Shown here in pieces: positions 16,535 through 24,919 of a DNA stretch of 64,000 nt. The translations under genes were made by a program, and so were the position numbers. Origin of the DNA: Pseudomonas fortuita. Its GTDB lineage: Bacteria; Pseudomonadota; Gammaproteobacteria; Pseudomonadales; Pseudomonadaceae. Where the stretch lies: positions 1,901,501 to 1,965,500 of the forward strand of contig NZ_CP114035.2 in the NCBI RefSeq assembly GCF_026898135.2, read 5' to 3'. Numbering within the stretch: position 1 is the stretch's first letter; every line of letters begins with the position of its first letter. Below the pieces are notes generated by a model. The model saw nothing but the letters and a program-made list of their open reading frames with translations. It did no database searches and was not told where the DNA came from.

Positions 16535-17086
16535 ATGCCAATTACAGAGCGGCAACTGCTGCAGATCCTCCCGAACGCCGGCCGCAAAGCCGGCGTTTTT
16601 GTTCCTGCCCTCAACGCAACCATGGGCAAGTACGCCATCGTCACGCGCCTGCGCATGGCTGCGTTCCTTGCCCAGATCGGGCACGAGTCGGGCCAGCTGC
16701 AGTACGTGCGCGAGCTTGGAAATGACAAGTACCTGTCGAAGTACGACATCGGCCGGTTGGCTGAGCGATTGGGCAATACGCCTGTTGCTGATGGAGATGG
16801 CCAGCTTTATCGAGGACGCGGCCTCATCCAGGTAACGGGGCGGTCCAATTACGAAGCCTGCAGCGAAGCGCTGTTCGGAGACAGCCGGCTCCTCAACACT
16901 CCTGAGCTGCTCGAGCATCCGGTCTACGCATCGATGTCGGCGGGCTGGTTCTGGCAGAAGGAGGGCCTCAACAGCTTGGCCGACAAGGGCGACATCTTGA
17001 CCATCACCAAGCGCATCAACGGTGGTACCAATGGCCTGGATGATCGCAAGGCCATCTACAAGCGGGCACTTGAGGTGTTGCAGTGA
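16535..17086 (+). CDS. Endolysin, glycoside hydrolase family 19 type
   Basis: The 183-residue product matches phage GH19 (chitinase-like) endolysins that cut the glycan of peptidoglycan. Marks: AAFLAQIGHESGQLQYVRE, carrying a candidate catalytic Glu in HES; YRGRGLIQVTGRSNYE; WFWQKEGLNSLAD; and TKRINGGTNGLDDR. No signal peptide or SAR segment is visible, so it would need a holin to reach the wall, and I see no convincing holin gene nearby. Its stop overlaps the start of the Rz gene by 4 bases. GGAGAAG lies before the ATG. Confidence 0.92.
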   Translation: MPITERQLLQILPNAGRKAGVFVPALNATMGKYAIVTRLRMAAFLAQIGHESGQLQYVRELGNDKYLSKYDIGRLAERLGNTPVADGDGQLYRGRGLIQVTGRSNYEACSEALFGDSRLLNTPELLEHPVYASMSAGWFWQKEGLNSLADKGDILTITKRINGGTNGLDDRKAIYKRALEVLQ

Positions 17087-17640
17087 TGACGCTGGATTGG
17101 CGTCTGGCATGTCTGGCGTTGCTGCTGGGCTTCGCCTTGGGAAGTCGCGGTACCTGGTTGTGGCAGGCCAACGCCTACGGGGGCCAGCTGGCAACCCAAG
17201 CTGCGGACTATGGTCGGCAGTTGGCGGAAAAAGATCGTGCCTATGGCCGCGAACGTGAGGCTGCTGCAGATGCGGCGCTTGAGCAACTGGTGGCCGAACG
17301 TAATCGGCGTAGCGACCTGGAAAGCCGCCTGCAGGAGCAGGGGCAGACCTATTGGAAGGAAATGAAAAATGCCAAAAGCACTCAGGATCGCCTGCGTGAC
17401 CAGCTTGCTACTGCTGACCTGCGCTTGTCAGTCCTTCTCGACGCCAGCTCCCTTGCCGCCCAGGGTTGTGACGGTGGGCTGCGAGAAACCACCGGCACCG
17501 GAGGTGTGGTTCATGGAGCCGTACACGCCAAACTTGACGGAGCGCATGCTCGGAGAATTATCAGCATCACCGACTACGGCGATAGAGGACTAATCGCGTT
17601 GCAGGCTTGTCAGGCCTACGTGCGTGAAGTTATCAGGTGA
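17083..17640 (+). CDS. Rz-like i-spanin
   Basis: This 185-residue protein has one N-terminal membrane segment (LACLALLLGFALG) followed by a long charged coiled-coil periplasmic part (AADAALEQLVAERNRRSDLESRLQEQ). It matches the inner-membrane spanin of lambda-like phages, which joins with an outer-membrane lipoprotein to fuse the two membranes in the last step of lysis. It starts at ATGATG overlapping the endolysin stop. A second reading frame inside it, at 17369-17593, encodes the lipoprotein partner. Confidence 0.85.
   Translation: MMTLDWRLACLALLLGFALGSRGTWLWQANAYGGQLATQAADYGRQLAEKDRAYGREREAAADAALEQLVAERNRRSDLESRLQEQGQTYWKEMKNAKSTQDRLRDQLATADLRLSVLLDASSLAAQGCDGGLRETTGTGGVVHGAVHAKLDGAHARRIISITDYGDRGLIALQACQAYVREVIR
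17369..17593 (+). CDS. Rz1-like o-spanin nested in Rz
   Basis: A 74-residue frame fully inside the Rz gene, shifted by one base. MPKALRIACVTSLLLLTCACQSF is a lipoprotein signal; Cys18 or Cys20 could be lipidated, although the box (LLTC or TCAC) is not textbook. A proline-rich stretch follows (STPAPLPPRVV), as in known Rz1 proteins. The nested arrangement is well known in phages. The calling evidence is the combination of nesting, signal and proline content. Confidence 0.75.
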   Translation: MPKALRIACVTSLLLLTCACQSFSTPAPLPPRVVTVGCEKPPAPEVWFMEPYTPNLTERMLGELSASPTTAIED

Positions 17641-17829
17641 GACTCAATGAGCTGGGAGCGTGCAGCGGCGCTCAGCTTGATCGGCATAGCCTGCCAGCAC
17701 TCCCATAAACGCTAGGACTTTTTGCTAAAGCGATTGAAATCTATATGCTCAAGATGCGGATGAGTGAGTCAATATTGAAGTCGTGATGGCTTTATGATAG
17801 CGTTTGTATTTGGGACAAGGAGGGGTCAA

Positions 17830-19011
17830 ATGTATATAAAATCTATAAGTTACGAAGAGTTAAAGTTTAAGCCCGCTAGTTGGGAGGTTGAAAAGATTGA
17901 GTTTGGTCAGATTAATTTAATAGTTGGAAAGAACTCTAGCGGAAAATCGCGGGTTATAAGTATAATCCACGCCTTGGCGTCTCAGCTTGCAGGTCGTGTT
18001 GGTATATTTTCAGCCGGTCATTGGCAGGCTAGATTTGTCAGGGAGGTTGGGGCGTCCAAGGAAAAACAGGATTATCATCTGCATATAGAGGATGGCGTAA
18101 TTCAAAATGAGTTTTTCCGAATAAAATCTGAAACTATTTTAAAGCGAGATGAATCGGGGAACGGCTTTATAGTCAAAAAAAATGGCGCCAAAGTAAATTA
18201 CAAGGTTGATCAAAATCAACTAATGGCGGTGGTGAGGAGTGACCCTATTCAGCATCCACAATTTGGAGCTTTGCAGGGTTGGGCTAAAGGGGTATGTATT
18301 TACAGGTTTGGATCGGAGTTTGGTAAGACGAATTTTACAGGTGGGCCGACGGTACCTGATGATCCAACGATGAAGCTTGAATGTAGCGTCATGTCAGACA
18401 ACGTTTCTGGCGTATACCTGAATACCGCCGGGAAATTTAAAGAAGAATTCAAGAAACTTGTCATTGATGGCATGGGCGATATCGGTTACCAGATTGATGA
18501 TATTCAGTTGTCGCCAATTTCTGAGTTCAACTTCAACGGTATGGTACCTCTGGCAATCGCGGTAAAGGAAACTGGTGTACGATGCTTCGTCAACCAGGCC
18601 GGCCTGTCTCAAGGGATGTATCGGGCGCTCGCTTTGCTAATTCAGTTTTATGCCAATATACTTTGGACTAGACATGCGTGTGCTGGCAGGGATGTGCAGT
18701 TAGGAGACTCTCCTTTAATATTAATTGATGACATTGGAGAGGGGCTTGATCACGAGCGAGCACGAAAGCTCATCGGGTTGCTTGTGGAAGAGTCTAAGAA
18801 ATATAAAATTCAGATCATTATGTCATCTAATGATAGGTATGTAATGAATTACGTGCCGCTAGAGCACTGGACTGTTCTGTCGCGAAAAGGAGCATTGGTT
18901 TCTTCGATTAACTATGAAAACTCAAAGGATATCTTCGATGAGTTCTCATACTCGGGGTTAAGCAATTTCGATTTCTTCTCGGGTGATCATTACGTCAAGG
19001 AAGATTCTTGA
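17830..19011 (+). CDS. ABC/OLD-type ATPase of a putative two-gene defence module
   Basis: A 393-residue P-loop ATPase. Walker A is GKNSSGKS (residues 33-40); an ABC-signature-like LSQGMYRALALL lies near residue 260; Walker B and D-loop read LILIDDIGEGLDHERA near residue 300; and MSSNDRYVMN follows. This is the AAA_21/OLD/RecF style, as used in Gabija, PARIS and OLD defence ATPases. ATG at 17830 has AAGGAGG 6 bases upstream; an in-frame ATG at 17794 lacks this. The gene is visibly richer in A and T than the phage genes before it, which suggests separate acquisition. It overlaps the next gene by one base. Defence function is inference from architecture and place at the prophage end. Confidence 0.75.
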   Translation: MYIKSISYEELKFKPASWEVEKIEFGQINLIVGKNSSGKSRVISIIHALASQLAGRVGIFSAGHWQARFVREVGASKEKQDYHLHIEDGVIQNEFFRIKSETILKRDESGNGFIVKKNGAKVNYKVDQNQLMAVVRSDPIQHPQFGALQGWAKGVCIYRFGSEFGKTNFTGGPTVPDDPTMKLECSVMSDNVSGVYLNTAGKFKEEFKKLVIDGMGDIGYQIDDIQLSPISEFNFNGMVPLAIAVKETGVRCFVNQAGLSQGMYRALALLIQFYANILWTRHACAGRDVQLGDSPLILIDDIGEGLDHERARKLIGLLVEESKKYKIQIIMSSNDRYVMNYVPLEHWTVLSRKGALVSSINYENSKDIFDEFSYSGLSNFDFFSGDHYVKEDS

Positions 19012-19715
19012 TGAGGAAGATTGCAATTTTTGTCGAAGGACAAACGGAACTTCATTTTGTTAGTCGTTTGATAACGGAAGTGGCAGGTTATGGTAACGTT
19101 GCCATAGAATTATGGTTGCACCGAGGTGGGGCTTACAGCAAATTGCGAGAAGAAGGCGCCTCACCTGAAGTCGCAGATGTCTTTGTTATGCTGGTTAACT
19201 GCTGCGGAGATGGAGTTAAAACCTCTATTCTTGAGCGTAAGTCGCTGTTGTTTGCGAAAGGTTTCGAAGCAATTCTAGGTTTGCAAGATTTATACCCTAA
19301 GCCTATTGAGGATTTGGATAGGTTTCAAGCTGGCTTGGATAAAGGTTTGGCTGACTTAGGGGAGAATATCAAGATATTCTTGGCTGTGGGAGAGGTAGAG
19401 GCTTGGTTTTTGAATGAGTTCACGCATTTCGAAAAGCTTGACTCTAAGTTGAGTGTTTCTTACATAAGTAAGGAGTCGGGATTCAATCCTGAAGAGGAAA
19501 GTGCCGAGACTGAAGTTAGGCATCCGGCTGGCAAGTTGAAGGAAATATATGCTCTCGCCGATATTCGTTATCGAAAGAGGGAAGGGGATACGCACCGGTT
19601 GGTTTCATATATAAACTATGAAAATATGTATCTTTCCGTTCGGGGTATTTCAAAGTCACTGGATTGCTTTTTAAGCGGTCTAGAAACTGTTTTGTTTCCT
19701 TCCTCAGCAGAGTGA
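19011..19715 (+). CDS. DUF4276/TOPRIM-like partner protein
   Basis: A 234-residue protein starting MRKIAIFVEGQTELHFVSRLI. The early VEGQTE, a hydrophobic strand ending in Asp (FEAILGLQDLYP) and a later FLAVGEVEAWFLNE match the order of acidic motifs in DUF4276-type proteins, which are TOPRIM-like and often paired with AAA/ABC ATPases in defence loci. The ATG overlaps the ATPase stop (TGATG), so the two are co-translated. It may be a nuclease-type effector released or controlled by the ATPase, as AriB is in PARIS, but it does not look like AriB (DUF4435). Function is inferred. Confidence 0.65.
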   Translation: MRKIAIFVEGQTELHFVSRLITEVAGYGNVAIELWLHRGGAYSKLREEGASPEVADVFVMLVNCCGDGVKTSILERKSLLFAKGFEAILGLQDLYPKPIEDLDRFQAGLDKGLADLGENIKIFLAVGEVEAWFLNEFTHFEKLDSKLSVSYISKESGFNPEEESAETEVRHPAGKLKEIYALADIRYRKREGDTHRLVSYINYENMYLSVRGISKSLDCFLSGLETVLFPSSAE

Positions 19716-19731
19716 GTTCTGATCCAACAGT

Positions 19732-19780
19732 CCGAGGATGTCAGGTATGGTTGAGCTTACTCATCCATGCGCATCCTCGG
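19732..19780 (+). terminator. Long hairpin after the ATPase pair
   Basis: CCGAGGATG (19732-19740) pairs perfectly with CATCCTCGG (19772-19780); an inner arm (TATGGTTGAG against CTCATCCATG) pairs with one mismatch. There is no clean T run directly after it. It may terminate the two-gene unit or be part of the neighbouring attachment region. Confidence 0.5.
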
Positions 19781-19787
19781 TAGGAGA

Positions 19788-20003
19788 TTTTTAGGGTAAA
19801 TTTAGGGCAAACCCTGGGGCGCGGTAGGCCTATGCAGGCATCCGTCAACTCAGTAGAAGCCGTTGATGCTAGCCTCCTGGATGCCTATTGAGATTCTCGG
19901 GGGGCAAATCCCTATCCCAAGTGTAAGTAGGCTTAGTGCAGTTCGCGGCTCGGCCTCAGTGGGCGGATCTGGCTCTGTTCTTGGGGCAAGAATGGGGCAA
20001 ACC
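19788..20003 (+). other. Candidate attachment site 1 (443-base gene-free stretch)
   Basis: The gap 19716-20158 holds no convincing gene. It contains two direct decamers TTAGGGTAAA / TTTAGGGCAA near 19790-19810, a core-like CAAATCCCTATCCC at 19905-19918, and a second decamer pair TTGGGGCAAG / ATGGGGCAAA at 19981-20002. Paired decamers on both sides of a short core are the layout of tyrosine-integrase attachment sites (arm, core, arm). The same layout recurs at 21524-21736. I infer the right end of the prophage here. Confidence 0.5.
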
Positions 20004-20056
20004 GCACGCCATTTAATACCAATCTATGCCAATGCAAATGCCCGCGCTCGAAGGCG

Positions 20057-20100
20057 AAAAGGCGCCCGATCCCCAGTAATTAAGGGGTTGGGCGCCTTTT
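20057..20100. terminator. Strong bidirectional terminator
   Basis: AAAAGGCGCCC (20057-20067) pairs with GGGCGCCTTTT (20090-20100), with an additional inner GATCCCC / GGGGTT stem. A-run and T-run allow termination in both directions. On the minus strand it follows the lone ATPase gene. Confidence 0.8.
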
Positions 20101-20158
20101 CCTGTTCCTACTGCAGCACGATCGGGGTATGTATGAGCATGACCTGTCCTAGGTCCTA

Positions 20159-21415
20159 TCAGCTAAAAATCTCACCCCATCGAATGTAGAAAAGAAGGTA
20201 AGGATCCCGGATGTCTAGTACGTCGTTTTCACCGTCCCATTCAATAATGTTCTCCCCGGCGGAGTCATTAGCGATCTTCGCCATGTGACTGCATGCACCC
20301 GTTATGCTCGATCCACTTGGAGTTTGAGACACGCATAGAGACCTGACCCGTAGCACAAGATCATCATAACGTAGGGTCAGCTGAGGAGGGTCGATGGCAA
20401 GGCATTTGATAAGCAATGAGTAAACGTCGCCGTGGCTACCATCCTTCAGTGCGTGACTGATACGGTCAGATCCACGTACCCGTGGTCCCTCCATCATCTT
20501 ATCAACGACAGAGCTATAATCGGTTGAGAGGACAGTGCTTTTACAGATACGCTCAAGCAGGCTTTGATCGTTGGGAATTATGTGAGTCGTGTCCATCTTT
20601 TCTCTTGCACCTGTCGCGTAGCAAGAGTTCAGGCAGAGATACTGCATCAGTTGAGGTGAGCCGGCAGCTTGGTCGGCCAGTACCTTGATCATGGATGCGT
20701 CGCATGTAATGCCAAGCTCCGCGAAGCCTTTCTGCGCGATTTTCTCCAGAAGCTTGGTGTCCCAATAACCGAAATCGATGGAAACGATGCGACCGCGCAG
20801 ATCAGGGTTGCTTCGTATGACATCGTCCGCGTGGTAGGGAACTGATGCAACGATGAATTTTACGTTGCTGCGAATAGCTTCTTTGATCTGTTTCGCGATT
20901 TCCGATTGCACATCTCTGGGAATGTAGTGGAAGTCGTCAATGAAAACGGTAAAGTCTTGGTCTGCTAATTCCTGGATCAGCAACTGCAGATAGTCAACCG
21001 CCAAGCTCGTAGTGATGGCGTCTGAATCGGTTGAGGCATGGTTGGCTGCCAGTTCGGCGCCCGCTTTGGCAACAAAAATGTTACCGCTAGCGCTTCCCTT
21101 TGCTGAAAAACCATTGGTCGAAGAGGCAGATTTTGTCTGGGTGAGAGGTATTTCAGTGCCTAGCAGATCAAAAACGCGCTTCCATAGCGAATCTACGGAA
21201 TTGATGCCTGCACCAGTCACCTGAACGATCTTGTCCTTGCCGATCGCCTCTTCAATGAAGACGGTCTTTCCTGACTTCGAGGGGCCGGAGACAGATATCA
21301 GCAGCGATCCGGTGTCAAGGGCGTTTTCTAACGCCTCCCGTTTGGTCACTAGATGATCATCTACAAACGTGTAGCTGGGGAAGCGGCCTGGGGTGAAAAT
21401 ATCTCTTGCTTTCAT
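20159..21415 (-). CDS. STAND/AAA-type ATPase, lone cargo gene
   Basis: A P-loop ATPase of 418 residues (423 if the ATG at 21430 is used). It has Walker A GPSKSGKT near residue 44-51, Walker B FTVFIDDFHYI, a sensor-like FIVASVPYHADDV, and RGRIVSIDFGYW followed by an AAA lid (LADQAAGSPQLMQYLC). The C-terminal 120 residues look helical with a winged-helix-like part and end in DPYLLFYIRWGEIF. No transmembrane or known effector domain is seen. It is the only gene between two attachment-like sites, a common place for defence or regulatory cargo. Its function is unknown; it resembles orphan AAA_16-type ATPases. Confidence 0.7.
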   Translation of the reverse strand: MKARDIFTPGRFPSYTFVDDHLVTKREALENALDTGSLLISVSGPSKSGKTVFIEEAIGKDKIVQVTGAGINSVDSLWKRVFDLLGTEIPLTQTKSASSTNGFSAKGSASGNIFVAKAGAELAANHASTDSDAITTSLAVDYLQLLIQELADQDFTVFIDDFHYIPRDVQSEIAKQIKEAIRSNVKFIVASVPYHADDVIRSNPDLRGRIVSIDFGYWDTKLLEKIAQKGFAELGITCDASMIKVLADQAAGSPQLMQYLCLNSCYATGAREKMDTTHIIPNDQSLLERICKSTVLSTDYSSVVDKMMEGPRVRGSDRISHALKDGSHGDVYSLLIKCLAIDPPQLTLRYDDLVLRVRSLCVSQTPSGSSITGACSHMAKIANDSAGENIIEWDGENDVLDIRDPYLLFYIRWGEIFS

Positions 21416-21523
21416 GTGCTGTCCGTGCATGACGTAGCTGCGCTTGTGGAGACATTGTAGACGGCGGACGATGCACGGTTATGAGAGGATTTTCAACCGT
21501 TGGCTAGCTGCTAGGCCTCAGTA

Positions 21524-21736
21524 CTTTTAGGGCAAAATTAGGGCAGATTCGGGGCTCTATAAGCCACGGCAGGCCGCGTTACCCTGCTAAAAATGCCTAT
21601 TTTGCTGGTCGGATGCGGCCTGTTGCGCAGGTTGGGCGGGTTCAAATCCCTATGCCCTCAGTAGGGCTGCGCTTGCTCTGCCTGGGGGAATGAGCAGCTC
21701 GGGCATAAACGAATGGTACAAAAATGGTACAAGAAG
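21524..21736 (+). other. Candidate attachment site 2 (864-base gene-free stretch)
   Basis: The gap 21431-22294 holds no convincing gene. It has decamers TTTTAGGGCAAA / ATTAGGGCAG at 21525-21546, a core-like CAAATCCCTATGCCC at 21643-21657, and a pair ATGGTACAAAA / ATGGTACAAG at 21713-21733. TATGCCC (21651-21657) also pairs perfectly with GGGCATA (21701-21707). Left decamers and core match site 1; right decamers differ. I infer a second integration junction. The part 21740-22250 shows only short spurious frames. Confidence 0.5.
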
Positions 21737-22248
21737 CTGAAGGGCGCTCTGTAGGCCTTGCAATTAAAGGCCTTTAGGATGAGTGGCCCCAATCCATCAT
21801 CGGTGCAACGCTGAAGCGGCGTGACGGCTCAGGGCGCGTGGTTGTTGGGCTAGAGCCTGTATTAGCGGTCATATCGTTCAACGTTTTCGGTACCGAATGC
21901 TGGATTTTAGGGCGTAGCAGCAAATTGCAGGGGCGGCATTAGCAAATGCTGGCAACAAAAAGGATCTGCGTTTGCCCGGGGTGTCGGCTAGTTTACCAAG
22001 AGAGCTTGGTATCCGTCTGGAAACAGGCCGAGTGTTCCGTCTGAGGCCCAATACACGCGTGTGGACGTTAGCTATATGTGTCGGAACCGTCGCCGTGTCC
22101 CGATTTGTCTCCGCTGACAATGATGTTGTCCTTGCGCTAGGGCGCATCAAGCGGGCAGGCCAAGGCGCACGACCTCGGCACTGCCTACCGACCCGCCGCC
22201 GATACCCAGTTCGTCCGGCGCCAGCAGCGCTGGCTAGATAGACCCTGT

Positions 22249-22270
22249 CCCCGGCGTGGTGGCGCCGGGG
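22249..22270 (-). terminator. Hairpin downstream of the TonB receptor gene
   Basis: CCCCGGCG pairs with CGCCGGGG around a 6-base loop, 25 bases past the receptor stop. No T run follows, so it may be a weak or Rho-assisted terminator. Confidence 0.5.
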
Positions 22271-22294
22271 CTTCGTGAGGTGCCAGGCAATTCC

Positions 22295-24820
22295 CTAGAA
22301 GCTGTACTTCACATTGACCATCAGGTTACGCGGCGCCCCCCAGAAAACCGTCCCGTAGTTGCTAATGCCACTGTAGTAGTGCTTGTCGAACAGGTTGTTG
22401 ACGTTAAGGGTTGCCTTCAGATTGCGGGTAAAGTCATAGCCACCCACCAACCCCACCAGCGCATAGGACTTCTGTTCAAACTTGGCAGCCGAGTCGTCGA
22501 TCGCGTACCAGTCCTCATCGCTTGGCTTGAAGAAGGTCGCACTCTGCCAATATGCATTGCCGCCCACGGTGAACTTGTGCCAATCGCCCTGCAGGCGGTA
22601 GTTGGTCGCCAGCTTGAGCAGATGCTGCGGTTGGTTGGTTGCCACGCGCTGGTCATCAGCATCGTGGGATTCGGCGAAGGTGTAGCCCGCCATCACTTGC
22701 AGGTCCTTCATCAGCTCGCCGTTTACTTCCAGCTCGACGCCGCGGGTGGTGACGCCTTGCGCCGCCCGGTAGGCGCTGCCGCCACTTGGCGTGGTGCCGC
22801 CGGTGAGCACAGCGAAGTTGTCCTGCTTCAGCTCGAACAGGGCCAGGCTGGCATTCAGGCGGTTTTCGAAGTAGGCGCCTTTGATACCGATTTCATAGCT
22901 TGCACCGGTAAGTGGGTCGATAGGCTTGCCGTCCGCGCCGAGGCTATACGCCTGGGGTTTGAACACGTCGGTGTAGCTGGCATACACGGTGTGGTACCGG
23001 TCCAGGTCGTAGGTGACGCCAGCGTAAGGCACGATTTCGCTGGAGTTGGTGGCGCTGGCCGGGAGGCGGCGACCGATGGCGTTGATCGTGTCGATGTCCC
23101 ATTTGTAGTCGACGATCCGTGCCCCCAGGATAACGGCCAGCGCGTCGGTAGGTTTCAGGATGGTTGCCGCAAAGCCCACCTTCTGCCGCGCCTCGATATC
23201 GAAGGTGGACCACCATTCGAAGTTGGTTGGGGTATCGCCGTAGCCGTCCCACTGGAATACATCGTCGATGACGCCATTGGTCACACCATCATCACGCTTG
23301 GAGGTTGATTTGGTGTGGGCGATGCTGTAGCCGAACACGGCTTCATGCACGCGTCCACCCAGCGAGAACGGGCCGCGAGCATACAGGTCCAGGCCTTTTT
23401 CCTTGCTGGTGGTGTTGAATTTGCTCGCGGTGCCGTTGTTGTTCACGGCGCCGGTTTCGGGGTCGATGTTGCCGCCGACAAAGCCATGAGAAATGCTGCC
23501 GTCTGCCTGAATGGCCTCGCTGCTGATGCCCGAGATCAGCTCGCGCGAGCGGTAATCACGGCTGCTGAGTACGCCCTTGAGTACCCAGTCGTTATCGAAG
23601 GTGTGGGCAAGTTCTGCAAAGGCGCGCTGGGTTTCCTGATTGCGCCAGGTCCAGCGGTCGGCGGCGTTGGTGTCACGGTCGAACTTGACCGTACGGCCAT
23701 CGAGAAAGAACGCGGGCAGTGCGCCGGTGGTGCTGCCGTTGTCGTAGTTTTTCTGCACGTCGTAGCCAAGCGTGAACAAGGTGTTCTCGCTGAGGTCGGC
23801 TTCCAGCACGCCATAGAAGGTGTTCTGCTCGCCGGTCAGGTACTCGACGTAACTGTGCCGGGATTGGGTGCCAGCGACCATGCGGCCACGGACATTACCG
23901 CTGTCGGTCAACGGGCCGGCAAGGTCGAAGTCGGCCTGGTATTTGTCCCAGGACCCGGCGCCTGCGCCGATACGGCCCTGCAGTGCGGCAGTGGGGCGCT
24001 TGCGCACCAGGTTGATGACCCCAGAGGGGTTGCCGGCGCCGTTGACCAGGCCGGTTGCGCCCTTCAGTACTTCGACCCGGTCGTAGACCAGGCTGTTGCC
24101 GATGCTGTAGTTGTCGCGCAATGAGCCGCCGTCGGAGGACAGGCTGGGCACACCATCGAACTGGTAGTTATCCAGCTTGAAACCGCGCGAGTAGAAGGTA
24201 AAGGCTTCGGAGCTTTCCTGGTTGACCGTGACACCGGGCGTTTGCTTCAGCACTTCGGAAACACTTTGCAGGTTCTGGTCGTCCATCTGTTGGCGGGTGA
24301 CCACGCTGATCGACTGCGGGGTTTTGCGCAGGCTCAGGTTCAGGCGTGTGGCGGCGGCCGTTTCGCCGGTGGTGTAGGAGCCGCTTCCCTCGGTGGTCAG
24401 GCCCAAACCTTCACCCGTGATGCTGGTTGCGCCCAGTTGCAGTGCCGAACCAGCATCCACCTGGCTCACCAGCACATAGTCGTTGCCCACCCGCTGGGCC
24501 TGCAGCCCACTACCGGCCAGCAGTTGGGCAAACCCCTGTTCGATATTGAAGCGGCCGTGCAGCCCGCTGCTCTGCCGACCCTGGGTTAGCGCCGCATCGA
24601 ACGACAGCAGCACCCCGGCCTCGCGGGCGAAGCGGTTCAAAGTCGTCATCAACGGCCCTGGGGCGATATCGTAGACGCGGCTGGCCTGTTGCGCTTGGGC
24701 CTGGGCGCTCGTCGACAGCAGCGGGGCCAGCAGCCCGGTATGCAGTGCGATGGCGCTGCCAAGCAGCAGGGACGTGAGGTGTTTTCGGCGCGGGTATGGG
24801 CAGCTTGTTGTTATAGGCAT
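22295..24820 (-). CDS. TonB-dependent siderophore receptor with signalling domain
   Basis: An 841-residue outer-membrane receptor that imports a ferric siderophore using TonB energy. Order: signal peptide ending near STSAQAQA; an STN signalling domain (YDIAPGPLMTTLNRFAREAGVLLSFDAAL); a plug domain with RKTPQSISVVTRQQMDD and GAGNPSGVINLVRKRPT; and a 22-strand-type barrel ending in MVNVKYSF. The STN domain means it talks to the FecR-like protein encoded upstream, so it should induce its own synthesis through the ECF sigma factor. The ATG at 24820 has AAGGAG 7 bases upstream; the longer frame back to 24910 lacks support. The ligand cannot be told from sequence. Confidence 0.92.
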   Translation of the reverse strand: MPITTSCPYPRRKHLTSLLLGSAIALHTGLLAPLLSTSAQAQAQQASRVYDIAPGPLMTTLNRFAREAGVLLSFDAALTQGRQSSGLHGRFNIEQGFAQLLAGSGLQAQRVGNDYVLVSQVDAGSALQLGATSITGEGLGLTTEGSGSYTTGETAAATRLNLSLRKTPQSISVVTRQQMDDQNLQSVSEVLKQTPGVTVNQESSEAFTFYSRGFKLDNYQFDGVPSLSSDGGSLRDNYSIGNSLVYDRVEVLKGATGLVNGAGNPSGVINLVRKRPTAALQGRIGAGAGSWDKYQADFDLAGPLTDSGNVRGRMVAGTQSRHSYVEYLTGEQNTFYGVLEADLSENTLFTLGYDVQKNYDNGSTTGALPAFFLDGRTVKFDRDTNAADRWTWRNQETQRAFAELAHTFDNDWVLKGVLSSRDYRSRELISGISSEAIQADGSISHGFVGGNIDPETGAVNNNGTASKFNTTSKEKGLDLYARGPFSLGGRVHEAVFGYSIAHTKSTSKRDDGVTNGVIDDVFQWDGYGDTPTNFEWWSTFDIEARQKVGFAATILKPTDALAVILGARIVDYKWDIDTINAIGRRLPASATNSSEIVPYAGVTYDLDRYHTVYASYTDVFKPQAYSLGADGKPIDPLTGASYEIGIKGAYFENRLNASLALFELKQDNFAVLTGGTTPSGGSAYRAAQGVTTRGVELEVNGELMKDLQVMAGYTFAESHDADDQRVATNQPQHLLKLATNYRLQGDWHKFTVGGNAYWQSATFFKPSDEDWYAIDDSAAKFEQKSYALVGLVGGYDFTRNLKATLNVNNLFDKHYYSGISNYGTVFWGAPRNLMVNVKYSF

Positions 24821-24919
24821 GACAGCTCCTTCAAATGCCTGTTTGGGCGGTTTGCAGGAGAGCTCGAACGAGAGAGGCCAATCCGACAATGCGGCTGATA
24901 ATATTTTCACCCGTCGCCA

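Noticed and set aside
17647..17715. A 22-codon frame (MSWERAAALSLIG) just after the Rz gene
   Set aside because: Too short, no good ribosome site, and no membrane segment that would make it a holin.
21636..21707. Possible tRNA 3' fragment (GGGTTCAAATCCC) in attachment-like site 2
   Set aside because: Only 3 base pairs of the T-stem form and no full acceptor or CCA end is seen, so I keep it only as part of the attachment-like region.
21878..22150. A 90-codon minus-strand frame in the gene-free stretch before the TonB receptor
   Set aside because: No ribosome site, no domain and a random-looking Arg/Ser/Thr-rich composition.
22256..24124. Long + strand frames opposite the first TonB receptor
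   Set aside because: Shadow frames of the receptor gene; no starts with ribosome sites and no domain pattern.
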